A DNA stretch of 64,000 nucleotides from NCBI RefSeq assembly GCF_900290275.1, contig NZ_LT985323.1, positions 393,307-457,306 on the forward strand. The letters run 5' to 3'. The notes beneath the pieces are model-generated. The model was not told where the DNA came from and did not search any database. It saw only the letters and a list, made by a program, of their open reading frames with translations. Below, in pieces: positions 7,523 through 14,751 of the stretch; the stretch's first letter is position 1, and each line of letters starts with the position of its first letter. The DNA is from Prevotella merdae (GTDB lineage: Bacteria > Bacteroidota > Bacteroidia > Bacteroidales > Bacteroidaceae). The position numbers and the translations under genes were made by a program.

Positions 7523-8839
7523 TTATTTTGTCACTTGCTTACCCGTTTTGTCAATGGTAATCCAATCACCTCTTAGAGGCAAGACTTTCACAAATCCTTT
7601 TACGGTGAATTTCTTTACATCAACATACTGACAAGGAATTACTTCTTCTCCTTCTTCATTCACGAAGCCCCAAAGATTGTTTAACCTGACACCTGCATAT
7701 CCATTCTTAAATATCCTTGCGTCTTCATACTTGTTGCAAGGAACGACAACTTTGCCAGTCATACTGACTAATCCCCATGTGTCATCCTTGTTTTCCTTGA
7801 CGTAGGCGTATCCATTTTCCATGTCAGACACATCACTATACTTACAAGGAATTATCTCTTCTGAATTCATGTTAATCCATCCATATTTGAAATTCCGCTT
7901 AGCTCGAGCTATTCCGCCCTCTTCAAAGGACCAGAGAAAATTATATACGCACGGGCCCAATAATTTTGTTACGCTATTATATATTCCGTATTTTATATCG
8001 CATATCTCGCCTTTTGCGTATCGAGTAATCCTGTACAAGAAAATTCCGTGTCCTATACATTTTGGATAGAAATCTCCTACAAAGTCATACTTTGCCTGTA
8101 GTTCTGCAGCAATCAGTTCCTTTTCATCTTTTGTAAGCGCGTTGAATTCACCAATAGGACCTGTCAATGACGGATTCTCAAACCCAATCGTCATTAGTGA
8201 AGTGCAGCCAGCAAACGCCATTCGCTCCACAATCTTCACATTCTTGTTTAGATATACAGACTCCAGATGCTTGCAACTTGCAAAGGCTTTGTCATAAATA
8301 CAGCATTCGCAGTCATCACTTATCACGATGTTGAGACTTTTCAGTCCGGAATTTCTGAACGCAGACTTGTCGATAATCTTCAGGTGACTTGGAATATTTA
8401 TCTCTTCCAAAGCTTTGCAGTCAGCAAAGGCTGCTTTCCAAATCTTACCCAAAGTTTCTGGCAAGGCAATTTCCTTCAGATTTTCACAATGAGCGAAACT
8501 CTCTATTCCGATGAAATCTACTCCAGGCATTGTTATCTTGAAGAGCTTTATGCAGCTTGCGAAAGCTCTTGTGCCCAAGTCGGTAACTGATGCTGGCAAT
8601 ACCACCTCATGAAGATTGTCAAGTCCTTGGCATGCGTCATCGCAAATAGCCTTCACACCGTCTTTCACTTCAAGGTACTCTGGATTGCCGAGTACTTTCA
8701 ACAAGCGAAGTCCATCCTCGCTGTAGATTGGTCCAGAAACCTTGTTGCGTCTGGCTTTCTTGATTATTGCTTGATCTTCTTTTGTCAATCTTGTATTCAT
8801 ATCTTCTGTAGTATTCATATGATTTAAGTATGTGTTCAT
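7523..8839 (-). CDS. BspA-type leucine-rich repeat plus WG-repeat protein
   Basis: With the start at 8839 the protein has 438 residues. Other ATGs at 8818 and 8800 are also possible. The same frame stays open into the palindromic repeat up to 8947, but that extension is repeat-derived and I reject it. The N-terminal half carries several LRR_5/BspA-type repeats (for example AFADCKALEEINIPSHLKII). The C-terminal half carries WG repeats (YGWINMNSEEIIPCKYSDVS, WGLVSMTGKVVVPCNKYEDA, WGFVNEEGEEVIPCQY). Both repeat types build binding surfaces. There is no signal peptide, so it is cytoplasmic unless exported by a dedicated system, such as the secretion-like module directly upstream. Confidence 0.8.
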   Translation of the reverse strand: MNTYLNHMNTTEDMNTRLTKEDQAIIKKARRNKVSGPIYSEDGLRLLKVLGNPEYLEVKDGVKAICDDACQGLDNLHEVVLPASVTDLGTRAFASCIKLFKITMPGVDFIGIESFAHCENLKEIALPETLGKIWKAAFADCKALEEINIPSHLKIIDKSAFRNSGLKSLNIVISDDCECCIYDKAFASCKHLESVYLNKNVKIVERMAFAGCTSLMTIGFENPSLTGPIGEFNALTKDEKELIAAELQAKYDFVGDFYPKCIGHGIFLYRITRYAKGEICDIKYGIYNSVTKLLGPCVYNFLWSFEEGGIARAKRNFKYGWINMNSEEIIPCKYSDVSDMENGYAYVKENKDDTWGLVSMTGKVVVPCNKYEDARIFKNGYAGVRLNNLWGFVNEEGEEVIPCQYVDVKKFTVKGFVKVLPLRGDWITIDKTGKQVTK

Positions 8840-8867
8840 ATTTATCTTTATATATGAGCGGCAATCA

Positions 8868-8957
8868 GTAGGAGGGTATGGCATCCCTGCCATACCCACT
8901 CTGCCATGATTGTACAGCCAATTTAGTGGGTATGGCAAGGATGCCATACCCTCCTAC
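8868..8957. repeat. 90-bp palindromic repeat, copy 2
   Basis: This is the same unit as at 33-122, with arms differing by a single base. It lies between the leucine-rich/WG gene and the three-gene helical-protein operon. Its left flank (TTCATATTTATCTTTATATA) overlaps the likely start region of the leucine-rich/WG gene on the minus strand. The repeat therefore supplies the upstream region, or even an alternative N-terminus, of that gene. Confidence 0.92.
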
Positions 8958-9052
8958 TTTATTCTGGTGCAAAGGTATATGTTTTTATGCCTTTATCCTC
9001 TATAGTCATTATCGGACAAACAGGAATGGAGTGTCGGAAAAACCGGAAAAGC

Positions 9053-9502
9053 CTATAATTGCTCGTCTATGCTGGCTGACTCAATGTTACAGAGATAGGG
9101 ACAGCGGCTCATGGCAATGTCCTCCACATAGTGGGTGTCTTCGTTGGGTCGCATCACGAAACGTTCGTGTGTAAGCACATCGGGTACGTCTGGCTTGCGT
9201 CCATAAGCGGTACAAAGCAAGCATCCCCTAATTTCGGGGTCTGTGGCAAGCATGCGTGTATCCTCTACTACGGAGCGCAGCTGCTCCACAAGTTCGTTTA
9301 TCTCGCTCTCCAAAGCCTTAAGCTCGTTGCTTTTCTGCCGCATCTCGTTTACATAGTTGCGATAGAACATCTCCAGTTGTTCAATCGACTGCGTGCGGTA
9401 AGCGTCGGCATTATTGTCGTGCCATACGTTGAAGAGCAAGATGTTAAGGCGGTCGAGAAACTTGAAGTTCTCGTCAAAATCGGATATTTGTCTAAAAAAC
9501 AT
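9053..9502 (-). CDS. Coiled-coil protein of the secretion-like operon, unknown family
   Basis: The protein has 149 residues. Residues 40-85 form a long helical, coiled-coil-prone stretch (EMRQKSNELKALESEINELV). The C-terminal 60 residues are distinct and contain several cysteines (GCLLC, RCPYLC), which could bind metal. There is no signal peptide. It is the last gene of a tight run after 10001-10279 and 9523-9987, with gaps of 13 and 20 bases. It could be a WXG-partner chaperone or a second secreted helical protein. I do not recognise the family. Confidence 0.65.
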   Translation of the reverse strand: MFFRQISDFDENFKFLDRLNILLFNVWHDNNADAYRTQSIEQLEMFYRNYVNEMRQKSNELKALESEINELVEQLRSVVEDTRMLATDPEIRGCLLCTAYGRKPDVPDVLTHERFVMRPNEDTHYVEDIAMSRCPYLCNIESASIDEQL

Positions 9503-9522
9503 ACTGTTGTAGCTCCTCCCTT

Positions 9523-9987
9523 CTAACGTGTCTCTTTATAAGCCTCAAGCGCCGTGATAGTGCGGTTCATCTGATTCTGGCAACTGTCGGTCATGTTGAT
9601 TACTTGCAGACAGAAGTTCTTGGTGTGCTGTTGGGCATTCTCCAGTTCGGTGTCAAGCTGGCGTATCTTGGCTTTTATGCTCTTCATAATATCCTCGGCC
9701 TTACTGATGTTTGCCTTGCAGTCCAAGTCGGTCTCGCCTATTTGACCTCGCGCACTTGGGCATTTGTCGAGAGCATAGTCGTAGCGTGATATTACAGAGT
9801 TTGCCTTATCCTCCACAAAATCCATAAACATCTGAGCCTCACGCTGCCTTTCGTTCAGGTCGTCCTTTATCTTGTCTATCTGTCTTGCCACAAGCAGCCC
9901 CACAGCACTTGTTCCAGTCTTGAAATCGTTTAGTTTGGAACAATACGCCCTGAGCACCTCAATCTCCTTTACATTTATGTCGTCCAT
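9523..9987 (-). CDS. Helical protein of the secretion-like operon, unknown family
   Basis: The protein has 154 residues and is predicted almost entirely helical, with long amphipathic stretches (MKSIKAKIRQLDTELENAQQ) and no signal peptide or membrane helix. It follows the WXG100-like gene after 13 bases and precedes another helical gene. Its length and helical content fit a longer relative of WXG/LXG-type helical proteins or a dedicated chaperone. No WXG motif is visible. The assignment to a secretion module rests on context. Confidence 0.65.
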   Translation of the reverse strand: MDDINVKEIEVLRAYCSKLNDFKTGTSAVGLLVARQIDKIKDDLNERQREAQMFMDFVEDKANSVISRYDYALDKCPSARGQIGETDLDCKANISKAEDIMKSIKAKIRQLDTELENAQQHTKNFCLQVINMTDSCQNQMNRTITALEAYKETR

Positions 9988-10000
9988 AGCTCGCTTGCGG

Positions 10001-10279
10001 TTATCTTACGTTTCTGTAATCCTCAAGAACCCTTGCAAGGCGGTCTATATGGGCCGAGAATTCGCGCATCTCCTGAGATAGGCGTTCAATCTCGCGGTTG
10101 CGTTGGTCAAAATTCTGCATAAACTGTGCTGCCTTGTCGTCGTTCCACGATTCGCACACACGGTGGCACTCTGCATTAAGTTTTTGAAACAGATTGGTGC
10201 AGGCCTCGGCAGCCTGATTAAGTTTAGCGCCGAATTGGCGAAGTTCGGCAAGGTCTTTTACGCCAGCATCGTATGCCAT
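10001..10279 (-). CDS. WXG100-like helical hairpin protein
   Basis: The protein has 92 residues. Two long helices (about 7-43 and 48-90) are separated by SWNDDKAAQF at 44-53. This matches the WXG100/EsxA layout: about 100 residues, a central Trp turn, a Phe a few residues later and a hydrophobic heptad in each arm. The third position of the motif is Asp rather than Gly, which occurs in divergent members. There is no Sec signal. WXG100 proteins are secreted as dimers by type VII systems using an FtsK/SpoIIIE-type ATPase, and one lies just upstream (10634-13414). The match is by pattern only. Confidence 0.65.
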   Translation of the reverse strand: MAYDAGVKDLAELRQFGAKLNQAAEACTNLFQKLNAECHRVCESWNDDKAAQFMQNFDQRNREIERLSQEMREFSAHIDRLARVLEDYRNVR

Positions 10280-10348
10280 AGTCTTTATTTTTTTTGTTAG
10301 TTTTTAATTATTTACCTTTACAGTTGAAATACCTATGTCTGTATTATA

Positions 10349-10431
10349 ATATAAATCTCCGTTCCGTGTCACCGAATGTACGTTCCGTGTCGCCGAATGG
10401 CCGTTCCGTGTCACGGAATAGAGATTTATAT
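10349..10431. repeat. Triple 21-bp repeat inside an 11-bp inverted repeat
   Basis: Three units of CGTTCCGTGTCACCGAAT (with small changes) recur at a 21-base spacing (10360, 10381, 10402). The last contains a perfect palindrome, TTCCGTG-T-CACGGAA. The set is enclosed by ATATAAATCTC (10349-10359) and its complement GAGATTTATAT (10421-10431). It lies in the 354-base gap between the FtsK-like gene and the WXG100-like gene, together with palindromic repeat copy 3. Helically phased palindromes suggest repeated protein-binding sites. No other gene is visible in the gap. Confidence 0.7.
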
Positions 10432-10495
10432 TGTTTTAGCCAACAAATTTTATAAGTAAGTATTCATATTTATCTTTATATATGAACGGCAATCT

Positions 10496-10585
10496 GTAGG
10501 AGGGTATGGCATCCCTGCCATACCCACTCTGCCATGATTGTACAGCCAATTTAGTGGGTATGGCAAGGATGCCATACCCTCCTAC
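10496..10585. repeat. 90-bp palindromic repeat, copy 3
   Basis: This copy matches copy 2 base for base through nearly all of both arms, and shares with copy 1 the right flank AAAGATAATTCTGAACTGTTA. It lies 48 bases beyond the stop of the FtsK-like gene on the minus strand, where it could form a strong transcript hairpin. Copies 2 and 3 exactly bracket the three-gene helical-protein run. Confidence 0.92.
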
Positions 10586-10633
10586 TATATGTAAAGATAA
10601 TTCTGAACTGTTATGCCCGATTAGAACGGCACA

Positions 10634-13414
10634 CTAACGAATTAGTTTGTCTATCTGTTCTATAGAGGGCATAACATATGGTGTAAGCAGACTGTACCTG
10701 TTGCCGCTCTCGTTATAGTAGTAGGCTCTAAGTCGATCGGCATTGTCCTCAAGCGCTGCGGGGCTTATCTCGTCAGGAAGACGAAGATTCAACACATCTT
10801 GCTCGCCAGAGCGCAACAGAATGATATGCGCGAAGTGGCTGTATATAGTTTTAGCCCCTACATAACCATTTTCGTTGCCTATATAGTAGTTGTCCATGCG
10901 GTCCATCTGCATTACGGTGTGCACGGCGTTCTCGGGTCCGCGTTCAAGTATATATTTCAACGCACTTGCCACGGTCTTGATGTCTTTCAGGCCGTCGGTC
11001 TCGTTTACCGGATTGCTCAGCATATTCATCATGGCCAAGGCATCGTCGAACGACATATTGTCTGCCGATGACATTCCGTTGGTTTCGTTGGGTTTGGTGT
11101 TGGCGTCAATATCGAGAGACTCGTCAAACTTTAGTTCGCGGAAGGTCTCCTCGCCCAGTATAACGAGCACCGTGGGGCGTGCCGTGCCTGCGGCAATATC
11201 CTTGCACAGGCTGTAGAGCGTATGCTTGCGTTGGCGCGGGGCAACGATACGGCAGAGTCCACTTTGCTCCAAACTGTCGAGTATGTGCATATACGGCTCC
11301 TCTTCATCGCACTTCAAGCAGTCTATCACCACAAACTGGCAGTCGAGACCTTTCTTTCTTGCCGACGCTATCATCGACACAAGTGTGTTGATGGTTGTGC
11401 GTGTTACGTACTGCTTGTCGTTTATGCCAAGAAGCAGCATATTCTCGCCAGCCTCGTCGCGCAAAACTATCGACAATGGCGTTTGGGATATGGCTATGCT
11501 CTGTCCAGGCGACGCCACAATGTATCTTCTGCCTTTAGTGGCGAGAGCATCAATTGTGTCGCCGGTCATAGCATACTGCAACGAGCCGCTGAAGTATATC
11601 TGTCCGTTGGTTTCGTATTTGTCGGCCTTCTGCCTTGCCTTCTCTATAAGGCTGTCTTGTTGCTCGCCCTTGGCAATATAGTCGAATGTGAACATAAACT
11701 TGCCGTCGGCACCCTGATAGTAGCATTGGCCCTTGCCCTTTTCCATTTGTGCCACTACCCTTTCGGTTTCATTCTGCTCGTGTTCGGGTACAAGTCGGCG
11801 TGCATCGACAGGAAGGCAAGGCAGTATGTAATGCTCGCCTATCTGGTTGAGGATATCTGAACGCAGTTTCGGCGCATTGGTCAACGATTGTGTGGCAAGC
11901 AGCAGATGCACACCGTATGCACGTCCTTGCTGGGCAATGAGTGCAATGGTGGCAATCATCTCGGTCTGCAATTTTGTGTTCTTTGCATTATCTGTAAAGA
12001 GCGTCTGGCACTCGTCTGCTACCAGTATTATTTGTGATATATGGCTGTCGGCAGACATCTTGTTGTACTCGTCTACATCGCTTGCTCCTGCCGCAGCCAA
12101 TATCTTTTGGCGCTCTTCCATCTTCTGCTTCAATTCGTGTATAACCTCGTAGGTTATGCGCTCGTCGGCACGGTCGACAAGTATTACACGCGAGTGCTTG
12201 ATGTCGCGGTAAGGATTAAACTCAACACCCTTGAAGTCCATAAGGTATAGCTCTACGTCTTCGGGACTATACTTGGCTATCATGTTGATGATGATGTCGT
12301 GCAGGAAGCGCGACTTGCCCGAACCTGTCTCGCCTATTACAAATGCATGGTAATGGCCACGGTTTACATCTATCTTGAAATCTACGGTCTCGCCGTCGGT
12401 AGTCTTGCCTATCGGAGCCTCGATGGCAGATGTTGTGACGGCGTATTCGGTCTTGTCTATCTCTGGCTCGTCTATCTCTGGTTCATCTTCCGTTTGCAAG
12501 CCATTGTTAAGATATTCGATACACTTGCTGCGGAAGTCGGAATCTTTGGCTAAAGACAAATTGGCTAACGACAAAAAGACTTCTGTATAGTCAATTTCAT
12601 CTTTAAGGGTAGTATATCCATTAATAAAACAGAATTTGTCTTCGTCAAGTATACCAGGATCGTATACACCTTCTTCAACCTTATAATCATTGAGGATAAA
12701 TACGGTGTGAATATAGGCGAATGCCCCCTTTTCTATTATCTGTCTGTAAGCATTGCCAATCTTATTGTAATCGTTTAAGAAATCAAGAAATACGACAAAA
12801 TCATATATATTATCCGACAGTTCGCCACGAAGTCGCTGCGCCATCTTTGTCTTCAACGATTCTGCCAAACCTTTTGCCGACTGTACATCACAATATATAT
12901 TGCATACAGAACGGTCGAAGTTGTCGATAAAGAACTGTGCCTTGCATGAGAAGTTAAGGTCGATGAAGTGGAGTCTAACCTTGCCAAGTGGCATCGACAA
13001 CAGTACAGACATGAGCAGGTGGGTCATCTTCTTTTGTGCAAATTCTTCCCAACCATTTATACCATAGATTGTCGCTCCTGGCGTTTCAGAAAAATCCACA
13101 TACTTAGGCAAGCATACCGCAATATTCTGAATGCCAATGTTGCAAGTGGTATCAGTATAGATAGGTGGCATAGTTGTGCGTTTGGAAGCCGCACTTGCTA
13201 TATTTCTAATTACCTCATCCTGCAAATCGGCTTTAGGTAGCCTGGGCAGTATAATAGGGTCTATATTGCTAATGCGCTCAGCAAGTTGCTTGAGCTCATC
13301 AACAATTTCTCCCCTCTCTATGTCGTACGCCTCCTTTGTGTCAGCCTTTATGTTGCGTATTCTATGCTCTAAGTATTTCACGAGCATATCTATTGCTGCT
13401 ATTGTCTTTGCCAT
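10634..13414 (-). CDS. FtsK/SpoIIIE-type ATPase without membrane segments (EssC/EccC-like)
   Basis: The protein has 926 residues and appears to contain three tandem FtsK-like modules. The first (about 90-280) has no proper Walker A motif. The second (about 340-600) is intact, with Walker A GETGSGKS at 361-368, MDFKGVEF at 392-399, Walker B IILVADE at 462-468 and a LLLATQS sensor at 504-510. The third (about 630-926) has a degenerate P-loop (LLLGINDKQYV) and a Walker-B-like TVLVILGEE. Tandem ATPase modules of this kind characterise EccC/EssC, the motors of type VII secretion, but no transmembrane or FHA region is present here. It is translationally coupled to the coiled-coil gene upstream (TGATG overlap). 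Confidence 0.82.
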   Translation of the reverse strand: MAKTIAAIDMLVKYLEHRIRNIKADTKEAYDIERGEIVDELKQLAERISNIDPIILPRLPKADLQDEVIRNIASAASKRTTMPPIYTDTTCNIGIQNIAVCLPKYVDFSETPGATIYGINGWEEFAQKKMTHLLMSVLLSMPLGKVRLHFIDLNFSCKAQFFIDNFDRSVCNIYCDVQSAKGLAESLKTKMAQRLRGELSDNIYDFVVFLDFLNDYNKIGNAYRQIIEKGAFAYIHTVFILNDYKVEEGVYDPGILDEDKFCFINGYTTLKDEIDYTEVFLSLANLSLAKDSDFRSKCIEYLNNGLQTEDEPEIDEPEIDKTEYAVTTSAIEAPIGKTTDGETVDFKIDVNRGHYHAFVIGETGSGKSRFLHDIIINMIAKYSPEDVELYLMDFKGVEFNPYRDIKHSRVILVDRADERITYEVIHELKQKMEERQKILAAAGASDVDEYNKMSADSHISQIILVADECQTLFTDNAKNTKLQTEMIATIALIAQQGRAYGVHLLLATQSLTNAPKLRSDILNQIGEHYILPCLPVDARRLVPEHEQNETERVVAQMEKGKGQCYYQGADGKFMFTFDYIAKGEQQDSLIEKARQKADKYETNGQIYFSGSLQYAMTGDTIDALATKGRRYIVASPGQSIAISQTPLSIVLRDEAGENMLLLGINDKQYVTRTTINTLVSMIASARKKGLDCQFVVIDCLKCDEEEPYMHILDSLEQSGLCRIVAPRQRKHTLYSLCKDIAAGTARPTVLVILGEETFRELKFDESLDIDANTKPNETNGMSSADNMSFDDALAMMNMLSNPVNETDGLKDIKTVASALKYILERGPENAVHTVMQMDRMDNYYIGNENGYVGAKTIYSHFAHIILLRSGEQDVLNLRLPDEISPAALEDNADRLRAYYYNESGNRYSLLTPYVMPSIEQIDKLIR

Positions 13415-14700
13415 CAGTTTTCCTCCTTAATATAAACGAAACATGCATTCTTGTCCTGTTTCTCGTACACCTGCAAGTGTACAAGAGCGTGAATGTTCTT
13501 GTGCAGATACTCAAATACTATCTTTCCAGAATAGTAAGAATTTAGGTTTTCCAAGAATGTTCCCAATTCCTTTTGTGGCACAAAATCATTATCGTCGAAA
13601 TCTGCTTCAGACGATTTGTTTACTACAGCATTCCATATTCGCTTAGTAATAGGGTTAGCTACATAATGTATTTTCTTTTTCTTTCCAAATATGATGCCGT
13701 CCTTATACTCACACTCCTTGATGTCGCTGACAAAGTCTTCTATCAGAGACTTATATGAATTATGCTCGGCCTCTTCCTTAGCTTTGCGCTCGGCATCTTC
13801 TTTGGCTTTGCGCTCGGCATCTTCTTTGGCTTTGCGTTCTGCCTCTTCCTTGGCTTTACGTTCTGTTTCTTCCTTGGCTTTACGTTCGGCTTCTTCCTTG
13901 GCTTTGCGTTCAGCTTCTTCCTTAGCTTTGCGTTCGGCTTCTTCCTTGGCTTTGCGTTCGGCTTCTTCCTTAGCTATACGCTCTGCTTCTTCCTTGGCTA
14001 TACGCTCTGCTTCTTCCATAGCTTTGCGTTCAGCTTCTTCTTTGGCTTTGCGTTCAGCTTCTTCTTTGGCTATACGTTCAGCTTCTTCTTTGGCTTTGCG
14101 TTCTGCCTCTTCCTTGGCTTTACGCTCTGCTTCTTCCTTAGCTTTGCGTTCTGCTTCTTCCTTGGCTTTACGCTCTGCTTCTTCCTTGGCTTTGCGTTCG
14201 GCTTCTTCCTTGGCTTTGCGTTCGGCTTCTTCCTTGGCTATACGTTCAGCTTCTTCCTTGGCTTTACGCTCAGCTTCTTTACGTTCAGCCATATTCCTGC
14301 ATTGGTCTATTTCCTCCTTAAAACTATAATAAGGAGTTACTCGCAAAGGCTCTTTATTATATTCAATGTCCATATCGACCATCTTAAACAGCTCTTTGGT
14401 TTTGGCAGTATCTCCATTTTGGATTTTGTCGAGCAAATCAATAATATTTGTGCTTCCTTCTACATTATGCCATTTGCAGTCTGTATTTCCTGCATCAGAG
14501 CCTGGGTCAAAGTTGTCACAAAAATAACGATCAATAACGGAATATGGATAGTAGTCACAAAAACCGTAATGCTCATTTAACGTATTCAGTCTAACATAAG
14601 CCTGATATAATTGCCATATAGCCCCACCATTATTAACCAATGCCTTGTTTAATAATCCTATATGATAGCCATATGTTAAATTAGCGAATTCCATAATCAA
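13414..14700 (-). CDS. Coiled-coil stalk protein with 21 eight-residue repeats
   Basis: The protein has 428 residues and three parts. The N-terminal domain (1-140) is of unknown type and aromatic-rich. A charged helix (146-313) is made of 21 near-perfect KAKEEAER repeats. The C-terminal domain is globular (about 314-428) and contains KKKKIHYVANPITKRIWNAV. There is no signal peptide. The repeat resembles TolA- or myosin-like single alpha-helix or coiled-coil rods of roughly 25 nm. It is the first gene of the secretion-like operon, and its stop overlaps the FtsK-like start by one base. It could bridge the ATPase to another component, but this is inferred from architecture. The family is not recognised. 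Confidence 0.78.
   Translation of the reverse strand: MIMEFANLTYGYHIGLLNKALVNNGGAIWQLYQAYVRLNTLNEHYGFCDYYPYSVIDRYFCDNFDPGSDAGNTDCKWHNVEGSTNIIDLLDKIQNGDTAKTKELFKMVDMDIEYNKEPLRVTPYYSFKEEIDQCRNMAERKEAERKAKEEAERIAKEEAERKAKEEAERKAKEEAERKAKEEAERKAKEEAERKAKEEAERKAKEEAERIAKEEAERKAKEEAERKAMEEAERIAKEEAERIAKEEAERKAKEEAERKAKEEAERKAKEEAERKAKEETERKAKEEAERKAKEDAERKAKEDAERKAKEEAEHNSYKSLIEDFVSDIKECEYKDGIIFGKKKKIHYVANPITKRIWNAVVNKSSEADFDDNDFVPQKELGTFLENLNSYYSGKIVFEYLHKNIHALVHLQVYEKQDKNACFVYIKEEN
13762..14265. repeat. 24-bp coding tandem repeat, 21 units
   Basis: This DNA array underlies the KAKEEAER repeats. Units differ mainly by synonymous changes (GCC/GCT, CTT/CTC) and occasional Lys/Ile or Glu/Asp swaps. 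Such arrays change length by slipped pairing, so rod length probably varies between strains. Confidence 0.92.
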
Positions 14701-14751
14701 ATATTTTAGTAAGTGTGCAGAATTGTTTATAGAAAGAAAGATGCATAAGTA

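Noticed and set aside
11222..11860. 212-codon plus-strand frame inside the FtsK-like gene
   Set aside because: Shadow frame. The opposite strand carries clear Walker motifs.
13762..14580. Long plus-strand hydrophobic reading frame opposite the coiled-coil repeat gene
   Set aside because: It is the complement of the 24-bp repeat array (endless Phe/Leu repeats) with no start context. The minus-strand frame is coupled to the FtsK-like gene.
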